Shown piece by piece: positions 17,751-26,634 of a stretch of 64,000 nt of DNA. The translations under genes were made by a program, and so were the position numbers. This DNA comes from Pseudanabaena frigida (GTDB taxonomy: Bacteria; Cyanobacteriota; Cyanobacteriia; Pseudanabaenales; Pseudanabaenaceae), in contig QBML01000003.1 in NCBI GenBank assembly GCA_003242085.1, positions 158,501-222,500 of the forward strand, read 5' to 3'. Under the pieces are notes generated by a model. The model ran no database searches. It was not told where the DNA came from and was given only the letters and a program-made list of their open reading frames with translations. The number at the start of each line of letters is the position of its first letter. Positions within the stretch are counted from its first letter, which is position 1.

Positions 17751-18065
17751 GAATTACTTTATGCAGTCAAAAACTCTAAGAGATTCCCCAGCCCCATTTT
17801 AAGGGTGATTGCGGGGGATCTAGACAATTATTAAATGGTTTCTTAAGCCATCACCACTAATACAAAAAAGACCGTCTGCTAAATTTCACAAAAATTAAAT
17901 TAAATTAGATTAGACTAAATTGTTAAATCAATATAAACTCTATAAAATTACTGGCATAAGCTTGCGTTTAAAAAACGTTTTAGTTTTTTAAACATTTGAT
18001 TCATATTTTGTTCAAATTTGTTCAAATATTTTTACAAACTTCTGCTTATAAATGGGGCTGAGACA
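17751..18065. promoter_or_regulatory. Intergenic region with hairpins and 10-bp-spaced direct repeat
   Basis: After the sensor kinase there is a weak hairpin GATTCCCC (17782-17789) with GGGGGATC (17813-17820). A perfect 11-bp inverted repeat GTTTAAAAAAC / GTTTTTTAAAC spans 17966-17993 with a 6-nt loop. Two copies of TTTGTTCAAAT follow at 18007-18017 and 18017-18027, spaced by one helical turn. The last two elements lie just upstream of the next gene and look like possible regulator sites. No ATG-led gene fits here. Confidence 0.45.
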
Positions 18066-19181
18066 TTGAGCTTTCAAGTAGTAATCGTTGAAGATGAGAG
18101 CCTTGTTGCTCAGGATATTAGTCAAATACTTCGAGATGAAGGCTATATCATTCAGGCGATCGCATCTGATGGCGAAACAGCTATCAAGAAAATCGTCGAA
18201 CATGCTCCAGATCTAGTCCTGCTAGATGTTCAGATTAAAGGAGAAATAGATGGCATAGATGTAGCCCAATTTACTCAATCCTTCTATGACGTTCCCATTG
18301 TTTACTTAACTGCCTTCTCAGATACAGAAACCTTAAAACGTGCTCAATCAACTAATCCATTAGGATATGTAGTTAAACCATTTCGCCGTGAGCAACTTCT
18401 TGGCTCAATCGCTATAGCATTGTCAACTCATGCTGCTCAAAAACAAGATGATGACGAAACACATCTCAAAAAACAATTCCTAGCGATAGTTAGCCACGAA
18501 CTCCGCACTCCGCTTAATGCAATTATAGGATTTGCAGAATGTTTAAGTCAAGAATTTTTTGGGCTAGTCAATCCAGAGCAAATAGAAGCTTTACAAGTTA
18601 TTAACAGTAGCGGAAATCATTTACTAAGTCTAATTAATAGTATTCTTGATTTGGCATTGATAGAAGCAGGAAAGTTTAAATTACAACTTGACCTAACGCC
18701 GCTCGCTCCAGTTTGCCAAACTAGTTTAGAATATATCCAACAAGAAGCCCTGCAAAAACGGATTCAGCTTGAAGCAAAGATTCCAGCCAATCTCCCCTAC
18801 CTGATGTTGGATGAACGACGGGTTTTCCAGATTTTAATTAATCTACTCAAAAATGCTGTGAAATTTACTCCAGACAATGGACATATCACCCTAGAGGTGA
18901 TCCATGAACAGCACTTCTCAACTACAGAAGATATATCATCCATTAGGATTTCTGTAATTGATACAGGTATTGGTATTGCTCAAGACAACATTGACAAATT
19001 ATTTCAGGCTTTCAGCCAAGTTGACAGTAGCTACAGCCGTAAATATGAGGGATTAGGGCTAGGACTTACCTTTGTCAAAAGAATTGTGGAATTACACGGT
19101 GGTACAGTAGAAGTAGTAAGTGAACTAGGTATAGGAAGCCGCTTTACAATTGATTTACCCTGTGCTAATCCAATTCTTTAA
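18066..19181 (+). CDS. Response regulator - histidine kinase hybrid (REC-HisKA-HATPase)
   Basis: The N-terminal receiver (QVVIVEDESLVAQDISQILRD; phospho-Asp in VLLDVQ; Lys in YVVKPFRRE) is followed by HisKA (FLAIVSHELRTPLNAIIGF) and HATPase (NLLKNAVKFTPDNG, DTGIGIAQDN, GLGLGLTFVKRI). There is no sensor domain, so input comes as phosphate from another kinase, likely the one at 13806. No ATG start fits: TTG at 18066 gives about 371 residues and a clean receiver start, while TTG at 18018 adds 16 residues that are not typical of a receiver. I prefer 18066, with moderate certainty. NADAR follows 12 bp later. Confidence 0.85.
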   Translation: MSFQVVIVEDESLVAQDISQILRDEGYIIQAIASDGETAIKKIVEHAPDLVLLDVQIKGEIDGIDVAQFTQSFYDVPIVYLTAFSDTETLKRAQSTNPLGYVVKPFRREQLLGSIAIALSTHAAQKQDDDETHLKKQFLAIVSHELRTPLNAIIGFAECLSQEFFGLVNPEQIEALQVINSSGNHLLSLINSILDLALIEAGKFKLQLDLTPLAPVCQTSLEYIQQEALQKRIQLEAKIPANLPYLMLDERRVFQILINLLKNAVKFTPDNGHITLEVIHEQHFSTTEDISSIRISVIDTGIGIAQDNIDKLFQAFSQVDSSYSRKYEGLGLGLTFVKRIVELHGGTVEVVSELGIGSRFTIDLPCANPIL

Positions 19182-19193
19182 TTCAAGAAGATT

Positions 19194-19622
19194 ATGACCA
19201 TTTACTTTTACAGCACTAACCAAGCTTATGCAGAGTTCTCTAACTTTGCTCCTTTTGGGATTGAATTGGATGGTCAATGGTGGCGAACTACCGAACATTA
19301 TTTTCAAGCTCAAAAATTTTTAGACAAAACTTATCAAGAAAAAATACGTCAGGCTCCCGATCCTAAAATAGCAGCAAATCTGGGGCGTAGTCGCTCAGTT
19401 CCACTTCGAGAAGATTGGGAAAACATCAAAGACGATGTAATGCGTAGGGCTGTTCTCAAGAAATTTCAAACCCATCCCCAACTAAAAGAGCTTTTGATTG
19501 CCACAGGTGATCAGGAAATTGTGGAAAATGCTCCAGGGGACTACTATTGGGGTTGTGGAGCCGATGGCTCTGGCAAAAACATGTTAGGTAAAATCTTGCA
19601 AGAAGTTCGCGATCAAATCTAA
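19194..19622 (+). CDS. NADAR-family protein (YbiA-like)
   Basis: A 142-residue NADAR domain protein. Family motifs are clear: EFSNFAPFGIELDG, WRTTEHYFQAQKF, and the C-terminal WGCGADGSGKNMLGKILQEVR. Known members hydrolyse N-glycosidic bonds, either of unstable riboflavin-pathway intermediates (damage control) or ADP-ribose on guanine in nucleic acids. Which activity this one has cannot be told from sequence. It follows the hybrid kinase by 12 bp and precedes the Rpn-type gene by 17 bp, so the three may be co-transcribed. No DarT-type ADP-ribosyltransferase is seen nearby. Confidence 0.9.
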   Translation: MTIYFYSTNQAYAEFSNFAPFGIELDGQWWRTTEHYFQAQKFLDKTYQEKIRQAPDPKIAANLGRSRSVPLREDWENIKDDVMRRAVLKKFQTHPQLKELLIATGDQEIVENAPGDYYWGCGADGSGKNMLGKILQEVRDQI

Positions 19623-19639
19623 AATGCTAAAATCCTGCC

Positions 19640-20467
19640 ATGATTGATAACATCTGTAAGTTTTTAGCAGAAAGCTTCTCCGCAGACTTCGCAAGTTGGA
19701 TATTAGGAGAAGCGATCGCTTTAACCAAAATCGAACCATCCGAACTCTCGGCTGAGCCAATCCGTGCTGACTCAGTGATATTCCTCGAATCAACCAAAAT
19801 TATCCTGCATATTGAATTTCAGACCGAGCCAAATAAAAATATTCCCTTCCGCATGGCAGATTATCGGCTCAGGCTGTATCGTAAATTTCCCGACAGACAG
19901 ATTCATCAGGTTGTTATCTATCTCAATGCCAGTCAATCATCATTAGTACATGAAACAACTTTTAGGATTGGTGCATTAAATCATGAATTTAACGTCATTA
20001 GGCTATGGGAACAGCCCACAGAAATATTTCAGCAATATCAGGGACCATTTCCTTTTGCGACATTATCTCAAACCAGCAACCCCGAAGAAACGCTAAGACA
20101 AGTTGCCAAGCAAATTGAAAATATCCAAGATAAAGAAATACAAAGTAACGTAGCTGCATCGACCGCTATAATATCAGGTATAGCCCTGAATAAAGAAATC
20201 ATCCAAAGACTTTTGAGGAGCGAAATCATGAAAGAATCGGTAATTTATCAAGAAATTTTAATGGAAGGCAAAGCTGAAGGCAAAGCTGAAGGCAAAGCTG
20301 AAACTGCTAATCAAATTGCCACAAATATGTTGCTTTCCAATATTTCTGTAGAATTAGTCTCTCAATTTACAGGACTTACCCTAAAACAAGTCGAAAAACT
20401 AAGAAAGCTTTCTCAAAAATCCAAGATGCCTAAATCGTCCAAACCTAAGAGATCGTCAAAAAATTAA
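19640..20467 (+). CDS. Rpn-family recombination-promoting nuclease / putative transposase
   Basis: A 275-residue protein of the PD-(D/E)XK superfamily often annotated as Rpn or DUF4351-type transposase. The nuclease core is visible as RADSVIFL (Asp), HIEFQTEP (E-x-Q) and the following YRLRLYRKFPDR helix. A short in-frame repeat EGKAEGKAEGKAE (three 12-bp units GGCAAAGCTGAA) lies near residue 215, as is common in this family, followed by a basic Lys/Ser-rich tail. Such genes are abundant and fast-evolving in cyanobacteria and promote RecA-independent recombination in E. coli. No terminal inverted repeats are seen around it. Confidence 0.82.
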   Translation: MIDNICKFLAESFSADFASWILGEAIALTKIEPSELSAEPIRADSVIFLESTKIILHIEFQTEPNKNIPFRMADYRLRLYRKFPDRQIHQVVIYLNASQSSLVHETTFRIGALNHEFNVIRLWEQPTEIFQQYQGPFPFATLSQTSNPEETLRQVAKQIENIQDKEIQSNVAASTAIISGIALNKEIIQRLLRSEIMKESVIYQEILMEGKAEGKAEGKAETANQIATNMLLSNISVELVSQFTGLTLKQVEKLRKLSQKSKMPKSSKPKRSSKN

Positions 20468-20567
20468 TCGCTACCATTCACATAATGGAAAGTTATCAAG
20501 ATTACCATGAGTTAAACCTGCAAATAGTTCATACGTTATTTGGGGAGAAGAAGCTATTGGGATAAAC

Positions 20568-22862
20568 ATGTCACCAACTAATTGGCATATCTTAGAAACA
20601 GTTGAACTACCGACTTGGTTAATCGAAAAAGTGGGGAATTTTGCCGCGCAGTTACTTTATCAAAGGGGAATATTTGAGCCTAAGCAAGTAGCTGCATTTT
20701 TAGATACAGAAGCCTATCGACCGACGAGTGCTTTTGCTTTTCCTGAGATGCAGCAGGCGATCGCCCGTATTCAACAAGCTTACGCACAGGGAGAAACGAT
20801 CGCGATTTGGGGGGACTTTGATGCGGATGGGATTACGGCAACATCGGTGTTGTGGGAGGGCTTAGGACAGTTTTTTGCTCAAGGCGATCGCTTAGTTTTT
20901 TATATTCCCGATCGCCTTAAAGAGTCGCATGGTATATCGATTCGGGGTTTAGATGAGTTGCGATCGCAATGCGAAGCCGCAGGAAAGTCTCTAGAGCTAA
21001 TTATTACTTGCGATACGGGTAGCACTAACTTAGAAGCTCTCAAGTATGCTAGCGAATTAGGAATTGATATCATTGTTACTGATCATCACACTTTACCCGA
21101 TGAACGTCCGCCAGTTGTGGCGATTATCAATCCGCGCTATTTACCTAATGATCATCCCTTATTCCATTTATCGGGTGTGGCAGTTGCGTATAAATTAATG
21201 GAAGCATTGTATGAAACCTTGCCTGAAGTTCCCAATCAGCCCTTAGAGGATTTGTTAGATTTAGTAGCGATCGGCTTAGTAGCGGATTTGGTGCAGCTTA
21301 AGGACGATTGCCGCTATCTTGCCCAAAAGGGTATTGAAGTTTTGCGGCAAAAGAAACGTCTCGGTGTGCGAATGCTCTTAGAGCAATGTAAAAAAGTTGG
21401 CGATCGCCCGATTGATATTAGTTTTGGAATTGCGCCGCGCATTAATGCTGTCAGCCGCATCTGGGGCGACGTACGGAAATGTGTAGAATTGCTCACCACC
21501 CGCGATGAGAAAGTTTGTAAGTCGCTAATTGAGCAGACGGAAATGGCGAATGTACAGCGTAAAGCTTTACAGAAAAAGGTATTCAAGCAAGTTCAGTCCA
21601 AAATCGAACAACTCGATCTTTCGACTACGGGAATCATCGTACTTGCCGATCCGCAATGGTCGGTGGGAGTTTTGGGGCTAGTCGCAGGTCAAGTAGTGGT
21701 GGAATATGGTCGCCCGACAATTCTCTGTACGGTTGAGGATGGCATTGCGAAGGGAAGTGCGCGATCGCTGGAGGGTGTGAATCTCTACGATCTGCTCAAA
21801 GGTCAAGAACATCTACTATTAAGCTTTGGTGGACATCCGCTTGCGGGGGGCTTGAGCTTTCGCCTTGAGAATTTGTTGGTACTGATTGAGTCTCTCGATC
21901 GAAGATTTTGGAGTCAGTACGGACAATTGCAGAGTAAGGCGATCGCGATCGATTTAGAAGTAAAAATTACTGACCTTACCAAAGAACTATTTAATGAATT
22001 CAAACAATTAGATCCCTTTGGTATGGGTAATCCCTATCCTCGATTGCTAGTTCGCGATTGTAAATTTTTAGAAGTATCTAACGCGAATATTCGCACCCAA
22101 AAAGGACAGAAAGTTGAGTACATTAAAACCCAATATGTCTTAAGCGATCGCCTTGGTAACCAGATTTATGGCGATTGGTGGGGGCACTACAGCTATGAGT
22201 TACCTGATACATTCTGTGATGTGGTGATTGAATTAGTTGATAATCCTTTTCGCCGTCGTTATGATGTGCGTCTAATCGATTTCCATGCTCAGAGTGCGCC
22301 GCTCAGTGCAGATTTGCCATCTCTTGCCTCGACATCTTTAAAAAGCTCCGATCGCGCTAACTTGAAGATCATCGATCTACGCGGTCGCGATCTTGTCGAA
22401 TTCGATCAAGGTCTAATAACTACCTGCGATCGCTGTCCGCAAAGTTGGCAAGATTTGAATACCATTATTGATCGAGCCAATCAATCTCAACAATCGTTAG
22501 CTTTGGTTTATCCACCACCCGTTCAAATGAATGGCATAAATGTATGGAAGATTTTGGTTGGGATTGCGAAATACCTTAGTCGGACTGGAAAAGAGATTAG
22601 GCGATCGCAATTAGTCGAAAAGTTAGGAATTGACGATCAAGATGTCTTGCAGCTTGGCTTTGATGAGTTGCGACAGTATGGTTATGTGGTGGATATTGAT
22701 GACGACCACGAAGATTTAGACCAGAAAATTTGCATTAGTTCTATTCCTAAAACTGAGCATTTATCTGTTCCATCTCAGCTATTTATCCAAGCCGCGAATG
22801 AATTATTATTTCAGCAACAGTTCTTTGATCGGCAATTGCTTTCATTTAGTCAAGTTGCTTAA
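20568..22862 (+). CDS. recJ: Single-stranded-DNA-specific exonuclease RecJ
   Basis: A 5'-3' single-strand exonuclease for recombination and mismatch/base-excision repair. The 764-residue protein has the DHH phosphoesterase core with motif I GDFDADGITATS, DTGSTN, TDHHTLPDE (DHH) and NPRY, then the DHHA1 domain with LLSFGGHPLAGGLSF, and an OB-fold region with FGMGNP. A C-terminal extension of about 160 residues (from about 600) has no nuclease motif and ends in a winged-helix-like segment; a long tail is common in cyanobacterial RecJ. It converges on the DUF1016 gene with 21 bp between stops. Confidence 0.94.
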   Translation: MSPTNWHILETVELPTWLIEKVGNFAAQLLYQRGIFEPKQVAAFLDTEAYRPTSAFAFPEMQQAIARIQQAYAQGETIAIWGDFDADGITATSVLWEGLGQFFAQGDRLVFYIPDRLKESHGISIRGLDELRSQCEAAGKSLELIITCDTGSTNLEALKYASELGIDIIVTDHHTLPDERPPVVAIINPRYLPNDHPLFHLSGVAVAYKLMEALYETLPEVPNQPLEDLLDLVAIGLVADLVQLKDDCRYLAQKGIEVLRQKKRLGVRMLLEQCKKVGDRPIDISFGIAPRINAVSRIWGDVRKCVELLTTRDEKVCKSLIEQTEMANVQRKALQKKVFKQVQSKIEQLDLSTTGIIVLADPQWSVGVLGLVAGQVVVEYGRPTILCTVEDGIAKGSARSLEGVNLYDLLKGQEHLLLSFGGHPLAGGLSFRLENLLVLIESLDRRFWSQYGQLQSKAIAIDLEVKITDLTKELFNEFKQLDPFGMGNPYPRLLVRDCKFLEVSNANIRTQKGQKVEYIKTQYVLSDRLGNQIYGDWWGHYSYELPDTFCDVVIELVDNPFRRRYDVRLIDFHAQSAPLSADLPSLASTSLKSSDRANLKIIDLRGRDLVEFDQGLITTCDRCPQSWQDLNTIIDRANQSQQSLALVYPPPVQMNGINVWKILVGIAKYLSRTGKEIRRSQLVEKLGIDDQDVLQLGFDELRQYGYVVDIDDDHEDLDQKICISSIPKTEHLSVPSQLFIQAANELLFQQQFFDRQLLSFSQVA

Positions 22863-22883
22863 AGGAAAGTGTCCAAAGCGAAA

Positions 22884-23606
22884 TTAATCCTGTTCTGATG
22901 AAGGTAAGCGCCGACGAGCAGAAGCGATCGCTTGCTGGAGTTTTGCTTGGAGTAGTTCTTTGGGTGGTAATACGGTAAGGTATTCAGCAACGTGGATACC
23001 GCTTTTGTCTAGTTCCAGTAATTCAATTTGTTCTTGTTTTTTGCCTGCACATAAAATGATTCCTAATGGTGGAAGTTCATCGCTCTCTTGGTCATATTTG
23101 GCAAGCCAACGTAAATAGAGTTCCATTTGGCTTTTGTATTCATGGCGAAAGTTGCCGAGTTTAAGGTCGATCGCGACAAGGCGTTTGAGTTTACGGTTAT
23201 AGAGCAGCAGGTCAATATAAAAGTCATCATTATCGATTTGGATGCGTTTTTGCCGTGCAATAAAGGTAAATCCTGCGCCAAGTTCTAATAAAAATTTCTC
23301 GATATCGCGCAGGATGGCATCTTCAAGGTCTTTTTCAAGGTAGCGATCGCTTATATCTAAAAAGTCTAGGATGTAGGGATCTTTTATCAGCAAGTCTGTG
23401 GATATTTGCTGCTCTTGACGCAGTTGTTCTAAATGATGACGAATAGGGTCTTCGGGTTTCCGCACAAGCTCGGCATTTCTAATAACAGCAAGGGCGGCGC
23501 GTTGTTTGGCAGCATCAATAAGCTGACTAATTTCGCTAAAGAGTGTTTGCGCTGTTTCTTGGATATCTGGATTAATCTGTGGTGAGTTGCGATCGGATGT
23601 GTTCAT
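22884..23606 (-). CDS. DUF1016 / YhcG-type PDDEXK nuclease, internally deleted
   Basis: The 240-residue protein retains the full C-terminal PDDEXK nuclease of YhcG-type proteins: DPYILDFL, the FIARQKRI strand, FYIDLLLYNRKLKRLVAIDLK (active site D and D-x-K) and the end PPKELLQAKLQQAI. Its first 44 residues (ISQLIDAAKQRAALAVIRNAEL) match the start of the DUF1016 N-terminal domain, but then it jumps directly to RKPEDPIRHHLEQLRQEQ, which in full-length relatives (about 340-370 residues by memory) lies more than 100 residues later. An in-frame deletion near 23457-23475 explains this. Activity may be altered. The gene is complete otherwise. Confidence 0.82.
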   Translation of the reverse strand: MNTSDRNSPQINPDIQETAQTLFSEISQLIDAAKQRAALAVIRNAELVRKPEDPIRHHLEQLRQEQQISTDLLIKDPYILDFLDISDRYLEKDLEDAILRDIEKFLLELGAGFTFIARQKRIQIDNDDFYIDLLLYNRKLKRLVAIDLKLGNFRHEYKSQMELYLRWLAKYDQESDELPPLGIILCAGKKQEQIELLELDKSGIHVAEYLTVLPPKELLQAKLQQAIASARRRLPSSEQD

Positions 23607-23689
23607 AATATTTCTCTATTTTGAGAATAAGTATTAGGCGAAGTAGAAGGCGATGATCGCTGGGGATAAATGAGGATCAATCCAGATGG

Positions 23690-23914
23690 TCATGCGACTA
23701 ATACAGGATGATTGAGTTTACGCGATGCATAGGCTAGTGCTGCTTTTAGGTCATCTCTTTCTAGATCGGGCATTTCTTCTAAAATCTCTTCGGCGCTGAG
23801 TCCAGCTACAAATAAGTCGAGAACATCTGAGACGCGAATTCTTATGCCACGAATGCAGGGACGACCACCGCATTGTCTGGGGTTAATTGTAATTCTTTTA
23901 AGTAGTTCTGGCAT
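23690..23914 (-). CDS. DUF433 antitoxin, orphan
   Basis: A 74-residue DUF433 protein with the family core NPRQCGGRPCIRGIRIRVSD, the helix-turn-helix-like LDLFVAGLSAEEILEEMPDL and the ALAYASRKL helix. DUF433 proteins are usually antitoxins encoded directly before a PIN-like DUF5615 toxin. Here no such toxin follows: the next gene on the strand is the DUF1016 nuclease 83 bp away. A paired DUF433-DUF5615 unit exists at 34608-35380. It may be a solitary remnant or act on a toxin elsewhere. Confidence 0.87.
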   Translation of the reverse strand: MPELLKRITINPRQCGGRPCIRGIRIRVSDVLDLFVAGLSAEEILEEMPDLERDDLKAALAYASRKLNHPVLVA

Positions 23915-24111
23915 TTGAGTATTTACCTAACACTTTTTTCCAGTATAGATGAGTAGTGGTGAGAATAAGTATTAGATGGAAGGAGATCGCCCAGACACTT
24001 TTTATTTAGATTCTTTCACTAATGTCTAATAAGGATTAGCAAAAGGAAGACATAGTATTTTTCATGTTTTATCATGCTAGTATTACTTTATTTTTACAAT
24101 TACTTTAGGTA

Positions 24112-25656
24112 ATGAAAGTGAGTAATCAATGGTGGCTCGCTCGTACAATCAACGCGGATTCTAGTTGGGGAGGAGTTCGCGCACTTGCAGTCAGTTCACA
24201 AAGTTTAGATCTTGCCAGTGCGGGCGATGATCATGGGATCAAAATAATTGACATTACCCGCAACAGGATAGTTTCAACATTAAAAGGGCATACAGGGTCT
24301 ATTCGATCACTTGTTTTTACGCCAGATGGCAAGACCTTAGTATCTGGTAGTGATGACAGTAGAATTTTACTGTGGGATAGATTTGAGAAGAAACAGATAG
24401 GTGAAATCCGCAGTCATGCCAATTCAGTAACTACGCTTGCTACACTGAAATCCAAAAACTTGCTAATTAGTGGTAGTGATGATCTAACAATCAAAATTCA
24501 CAATTTACAAAATTTGCAGGAAGTAGCAGTATTGAAAGGTCATTCAAGCTATATTCAATCATTATCTGTATCACCAAATCAGAAATGGATTGTTAGTGGT
24601 AGTTGTGATAGAACTGCCAAGATTTGGAGTGCTACCAGCTATCAAGAAATGTTTACGCTGTATGGACATTCCTCAGATATTCGTTGTGTTGATTGCAATG
24701 ATAAAATTGTTGCGGCTGGTTCAGATGATGGCGATATCATTCTTTGGAATATTGAGTCTGGAATGCCAGAAGTTACAATTTATGGTCATCTTAGTGGTGT
24801 GCGTTCTCTTGTCTTTAGTAAAAATAATCAGATAATGGCTAGTGGTGATGATGGAGGAAATATAAAAATATGGGATCTATCCTCCAAAGAATTGATTTTT
24901 GATTACAAGCTACATTCGTCAGGAGTTAGTAGTCTTGTATTTACCTCTGATGATCAGTTGTTAGTAAGTAGTGGTTGGGATAGAAATGTAAATGTTATGG
25001 CATCTAGTATGTCCATGTTGTTTTCACTTAATAAGGCTGAGAATTATCAACAGGAAGGATCACTTGTTAAACCAGTAATTGAATCTTCTCCTATTAAATC
25101 AGTAGTTGAACCAGAATCATTTCGTTTTGAGCAAGAATCTTTAACTATTTCATTTCAGGATCTTCAGATTACTGGAGACGATCTCAGAAAATATTTAAAG
25201 AAATGTGGTCAAGAGTACGCAAGCAGGAGAAAAGAAGAACGTTCAAAAGAAAGGGTTAGAATGAGAAATGTGTCTTTAGAGATTCAAAAAAGACGAGAAG
25301 AACGTCTTGAAAGAGAACAGACTCAACGTGAGCAAAGAGAAAAAGAAAGAAAAGAGCAAGTAGCGCGTGAACGTTCGGCGAGAGATCAAGAAGAAAGAGA
25401 GCGCAAAGAAAAAGCTTATCAAGAGAGGAAAGAACAGGCAGTACGGGAGCGTCTAGCCAGAGGGCAGGAAGAGGCAAAACAAGAACAAAAGAAGAAAGCA
25501 GAAGAGTCTAAGAAAAAAGCTGAAAAAGGTTTTTGGGATGAGCTTTTTAGTGGTGATGGGCGCAGTTACTCAAGTTCTAATGATGGAACTTATGTTAAGG
25601 ATTACCAGAAAAAGGATGGGACAAAAGTGAAAGGACATAATCGTAAAAAAAAGTAA
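24112..25656 (+). CDS. WD40 beta-propeller protein with charged coiled-coil tail
   Basis: A 514-residue protein. Residues about 15-310 form seven WD40 repeats (for example SIRSLVFTPDGKTLVSGSDD, YIQSLSVSPNQKWIVSGS, GVRSLVFSKNNQIMASGDD), enough for one closed propeller. A linker leads to a very charged Arg/Glu/Lys coiled coil (about 375-485), then GFWDELFSG and a C-terminal motif pair NDGTYVKDYQKKDGTKVKGH, a short repeat that also ends many other bacterial proteins. It is probably a scaffold. There is no kinase, protease or TIR effector fused to it. It stands between an orphan antitoxin and the MazF module in an accessory region. Confidence 0.85.
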   Translation: MKVSNQWWLARTINADSSWGGVRALAVSSQSLDLASAGDDHGIKIIDITRNRIVSTLKGHTGSIRSLVFTPDGKTLVSGSDDSRILLWDRFEKKQIGEIRSHANSVTTLATLKSKNLLISGSDDLTIKIHNLQNLQEVAVLKGHSSYIQSLSVSPNQKWIVSGSCDRTAKIWSATSYQEMFTLYGHSSDIRCVDCNDKIVAAGSDDGDIILWNIESGMPEVTIYGHLSGVRSLVFSKNNQIMASGDDGGNIKIWDLSSKELIFDYKLHSSGVSSLVFTSDDQLLVSSGWDRNVNVMASSMSMLFSLNKAENYQQEGSLVKPVIESSPIKSVVEPESFRFEQESLTISFQDLQITGDDLRKYLKKCGQEYASRRKEERSKERVRMRNVSLEIQKRREERLEREQTQREQREKERKEQVARERSARDQEERERKEKAYQERKEQAVRERLARGQEEAKQEQKKKAEESKKKAEKGFWDELFSGDGRSYSSSNDGTYVKDYQKKDGTKVKGHNRKKK

Positions 25657-25752
25657 GTAAAACTGAATATTGAAACTATCGAGATTTGTAATATATTCGG
25701 CGATCGCCGATCTTTGCCTAACTCACCTTCTGACTTTTACCGCGATCGCTTT

Positions 25753-25801
25753 TATCTACAAGGCTATGTTAGCGATCTCGCTTGGTGATGATAAAAGGCG
25801 A
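25753..25801. repeat. Dispersed repeat copy upstream of the MazF-type module
   Basis: 49 bp that match 39001-39049 at 43 of 49 positions (shared core CTACAAGGCT.TGTTAGCGATC, then TGATGA.AAAAGGCGA). A third, partial copy lies at 39420-39446. Each copy lies in the short gap beside an antitoxin gene. It may be a recombination scar or a regulatory site. Confidence 0.6.
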
Positions 25802-25865
25802 ACTTCTTTACTACTAAGATTTTGCTAAACTAAAAATAACTTGAGTGTTAATCGAGCAAAGTCGT

Positions 25866-26123
25866 ATGAACGCAATTAAAAATGAGATAGTACAACGCTT
25901 AGAAATTATCCCCGATGATAAGCTAAGAGAAGTTCTTAGCTTCTTAAACTATCTGGTATGGCAAACTGAAAATCCTCAAACTCAAGAAGATACAGACTGG
26001 CTAGAGAGCGACTTGTCAAGTTTAGATAACTATGAACCCTATGAATGGCAAGAAGGAGAACTTCAAGAAGGAATACCCGTTAAATTTATTGCTGAAACAG
26101 GAAAAATTGAGATCGGTGTATGA
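25866..26123 (+). CDS. Antitoxin of a MazF-type module (DUF2281-like)
   Basis: The protein is 85 residues from ATG 25866; an in-frame GTG at 25845 is possible but adds residues with no support. The N-terminal helical part (AIKNEIVQRLEIIPDDKLREVLSF, positions 2-25) followed by LNYLVWQTE is the DUF2281-type pattern of small antitoxins, with an acidic C-terminal tail. The stop overlaps the MazF-type start by 4 bp (ATGA at 26120), the usual translational coupling of antitoxin to toxin. Confidence 0.78.
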   Translation: MNAIKNEIVQRLEIIPDDKLREVLSFLNYLVWQTENPQTQEDTDWLESDLSSLDNYEPYEWQEGELQEGIPVKFIAETGKIEIGV

Positions 26124-26497
26124 CAGAGCGTATTTTACAAATTGGTGATGTCGTCACAGCAAAATTTCCTAGTCAAAATCCTAGCGGTAGAGAGCAAGAA
26201 GGCTACAGACCTGCAATTGTTGTAGGAATCCCCAGCCGATTAGGGAAACTGCGATTTCCTCTAGTCTTTGTTGTACCCATGACAACGGATCGAGGTCAAG
26301 AATGGGCTAACATAAATCCTAATTTATATGTACGATTTTCGGCTGGTGTTGCTAATTTAAAATCACCATCAATTGCTCTATTAGATCAAGTTCGTGCAAT
26401 AGATATTTCTCGCATTGTGGCATATCGTGGTAGCCTTACACCTCAAGAATATGAAGCGATCGCAGAATCCCTTCAGAAAATAATGGAACCTGAGTAA
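26120..26497 (+). CDS. MazF/PemK-family endoribonuclease toxin
   Basis: A 125-residue member of the PemK/MazF family, which cleave mRNA. Visible are the strand LQIGDVVTAKFP, the hallmark EGYRPAIVVG, the FVVPMTTD strand, the SIALLDQVRAIDISRI segment with the conserved DQVR, and the C-terminal helix. Length is normal, so it should be functional. It is coupled to the upstream antitoxin by a 4-bp overlap. Confidence 0.9.
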   Translation: MTERILQIGDVVTAKFPSQNPSGREQEGYRPAIVVGIPSRLGKLRFPLVFVVPMTTDRGQEWANINPNLYVRFSAGVANLKSPSIALLDQVRAIDISRIVAYRGSLTPQEYEAIAESLQKIMEPE

Positions 26498-26634
26498 AAG
26501 CTTCATCGCCATTTGTAGAGATTATTTGTGCGATCGCATTGCTAAGTTGTGATGATGGATATAGGCGATCGCTTCTTAAAAATGTCAGTATATAACCGCT
26601 ATAATCAAAAAATAATCCTCACCTGTAAATCGTA

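Noticed and set aside
20268..20310. GGCAAAGCTGAA tandem units as a mobile or regulatory repeat
   Set aside because: They are in-frame EGKAE repeats common in Rpn-type proteins and explained by slippage in coding DNA.
19640..20467. Complete insertion sequence around the Rpn-type gene
   Set aside because: No terminal inverted repeats or target duplications are visible, and the family works without a transposon structure.
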